In this document: one piece after another, positions 63,680 through 64,000 of the stretch
Position numbering within the stretch: the stretch's first letter is position 1
Layout of the letters: every line of letters starts with the position of its first letter
NCBI GenBank assembly: GCA_029718625.1
Contig: CM056380.1
Span: 44,129,689-44,193,688, forward strand
Length of the DNA: 64,000 nt
DNA from: Synaphobranchus kaupii
Taxonomy: Eukaryota; Chordata; Actinopteri; Anguilliformes; Synaphobranchidae
Reading direction: 5' to 3'
Translations under genes and position numbers: made by a program
Notes under the pieces: generated by a model
Databases searched by the model: none
Seen by the model: only the letters and a program-made list of their open reading frames with translations
Told to the model about the DNA's origin: nothing

Positions 63680-64000
63680 TATAAACTATTTATCCAATAA
63701 TGATTGAGACAACAGATGATGATGAATTTGTCAGGGTTCCATTTTAAAAAATAGTTTTTTTCAACAATGTATCAATTAGAATGAGTGATACATTACAGAA
63801 AAAGTTCCAGTGCAGTTGTATATCACCACTAATGAAATGCCTCTTGTCTGATCAAATTACTCGACTGGAACTAACTGCAGTATAAATAGACATATCTGAC
63901 TTATTTTGATCTTTTGGCAGAGAAAAGAAAACTCTGATCATTTTAGATATGCAATCCTTACTCATGCACCTACACTGGTTTACCATAAGGCTTATAGAAT
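63680..64000. repeat. Second NXPE-upstream block (window edge)
   Basis: Matches 30441-30840 throughout and ends at AAGGCTTATAGAAT. In the first copy this point lies about 80 bp before the first recognised NXPE exon, which predicts a further NXPE-like gene just outside the window. Confidence 0.75.
63881..63888 (+). promoter_or_regulatory. TATA-like box in the second NXPE-upstream block
   Basis: TATAAATA lies in a conserved block. The first copy has TATAATAT at 30703-30710 instead. It could be a core promoter of the downstream paralogue; unproven. Confidence 0.3.

Overview
This is vertebrate nuclear DNA, almost certainly from a ray-finned (teleost) fish. The evidence is a multi-exon NXPE-family gene with GT/AG introns, together with a teleost-type mobile-element fauna: a sushi/Tf1-like chromovirus, DIRS tyrosine-recombinase remnants, L2- and CR1-like LINEs, a 5S-rRNA-derived SINE, and Tc1, hAT, Harbinger- and Kolobok-like miniature elements. 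I see no prokaryotic gene, CRISPR array, functional tRNA or functional rRNA. The species cannot be named from the sequence alone.

Layout. Positions 1-2736 are MITEs and low-information DNA, including a Harbinger-type element with a relic Myb-like ORF. Positions 2742-9847 hold the one clearly intact mobile element: a full-length Ty3/gypsy chromovirus on the minus strand. It has near-identical 1386/1385-bp LTRs, a 5-bp target duplication, intact gag and pol, a textbook -1 frameshift cassette and an arrangement suggesting self-primed reverse transcription. It sits at the very edge of a Harbinger element (9852-11809) that contains a second copy of itself. Positions 12-29 kb are a graveyard: a hAT transposase relic split by a hAT MITE, LINE 3' ends, a CR1-like RT relic, stacked MITEs, a DIRS recombinase relic and a palindromic Tc1 MITE.

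The only host gene with a good model is an NXPE-like gene on the plus strand (coding exons 30901-37107, five exons, all splice phases consistent, one exon only 62 bp). Its introns carry a minisatellite-bearing MITE and a 5S-derived SINE. Blocks upstream of the gene recur near the right end of the window: 30441-30840 resembles 63680-64000, 18551-18790 resembles 62230-62400, and 19838-20000 resembles 61485-61600. This suggests a tandemly duplicated locus whose next NXPE copy starts just past the window edge.

Positions 37-64 kb hold hAT and Tc1 MITEs, tandem repeats, a long palindrome beside a Myb/SANT relic, and a TTAA-flanked element with ~250-bp inverted repeats around one exon of a P2X7-C-terminal-like protein. 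There is also an isolated HELLS-like helicase exon and an L1 ORF1 relic. A large composite repeat with two tRNA-like units has been split by an L2 LINE, which in turn is interrupted by a hAT MITE. An endogenous-retrovirus RNase H fragment is partly copied into a perfect inverted repeat. Apart from the chromovirus and the NXPE gene, nothing here looks able to make an intact protein.
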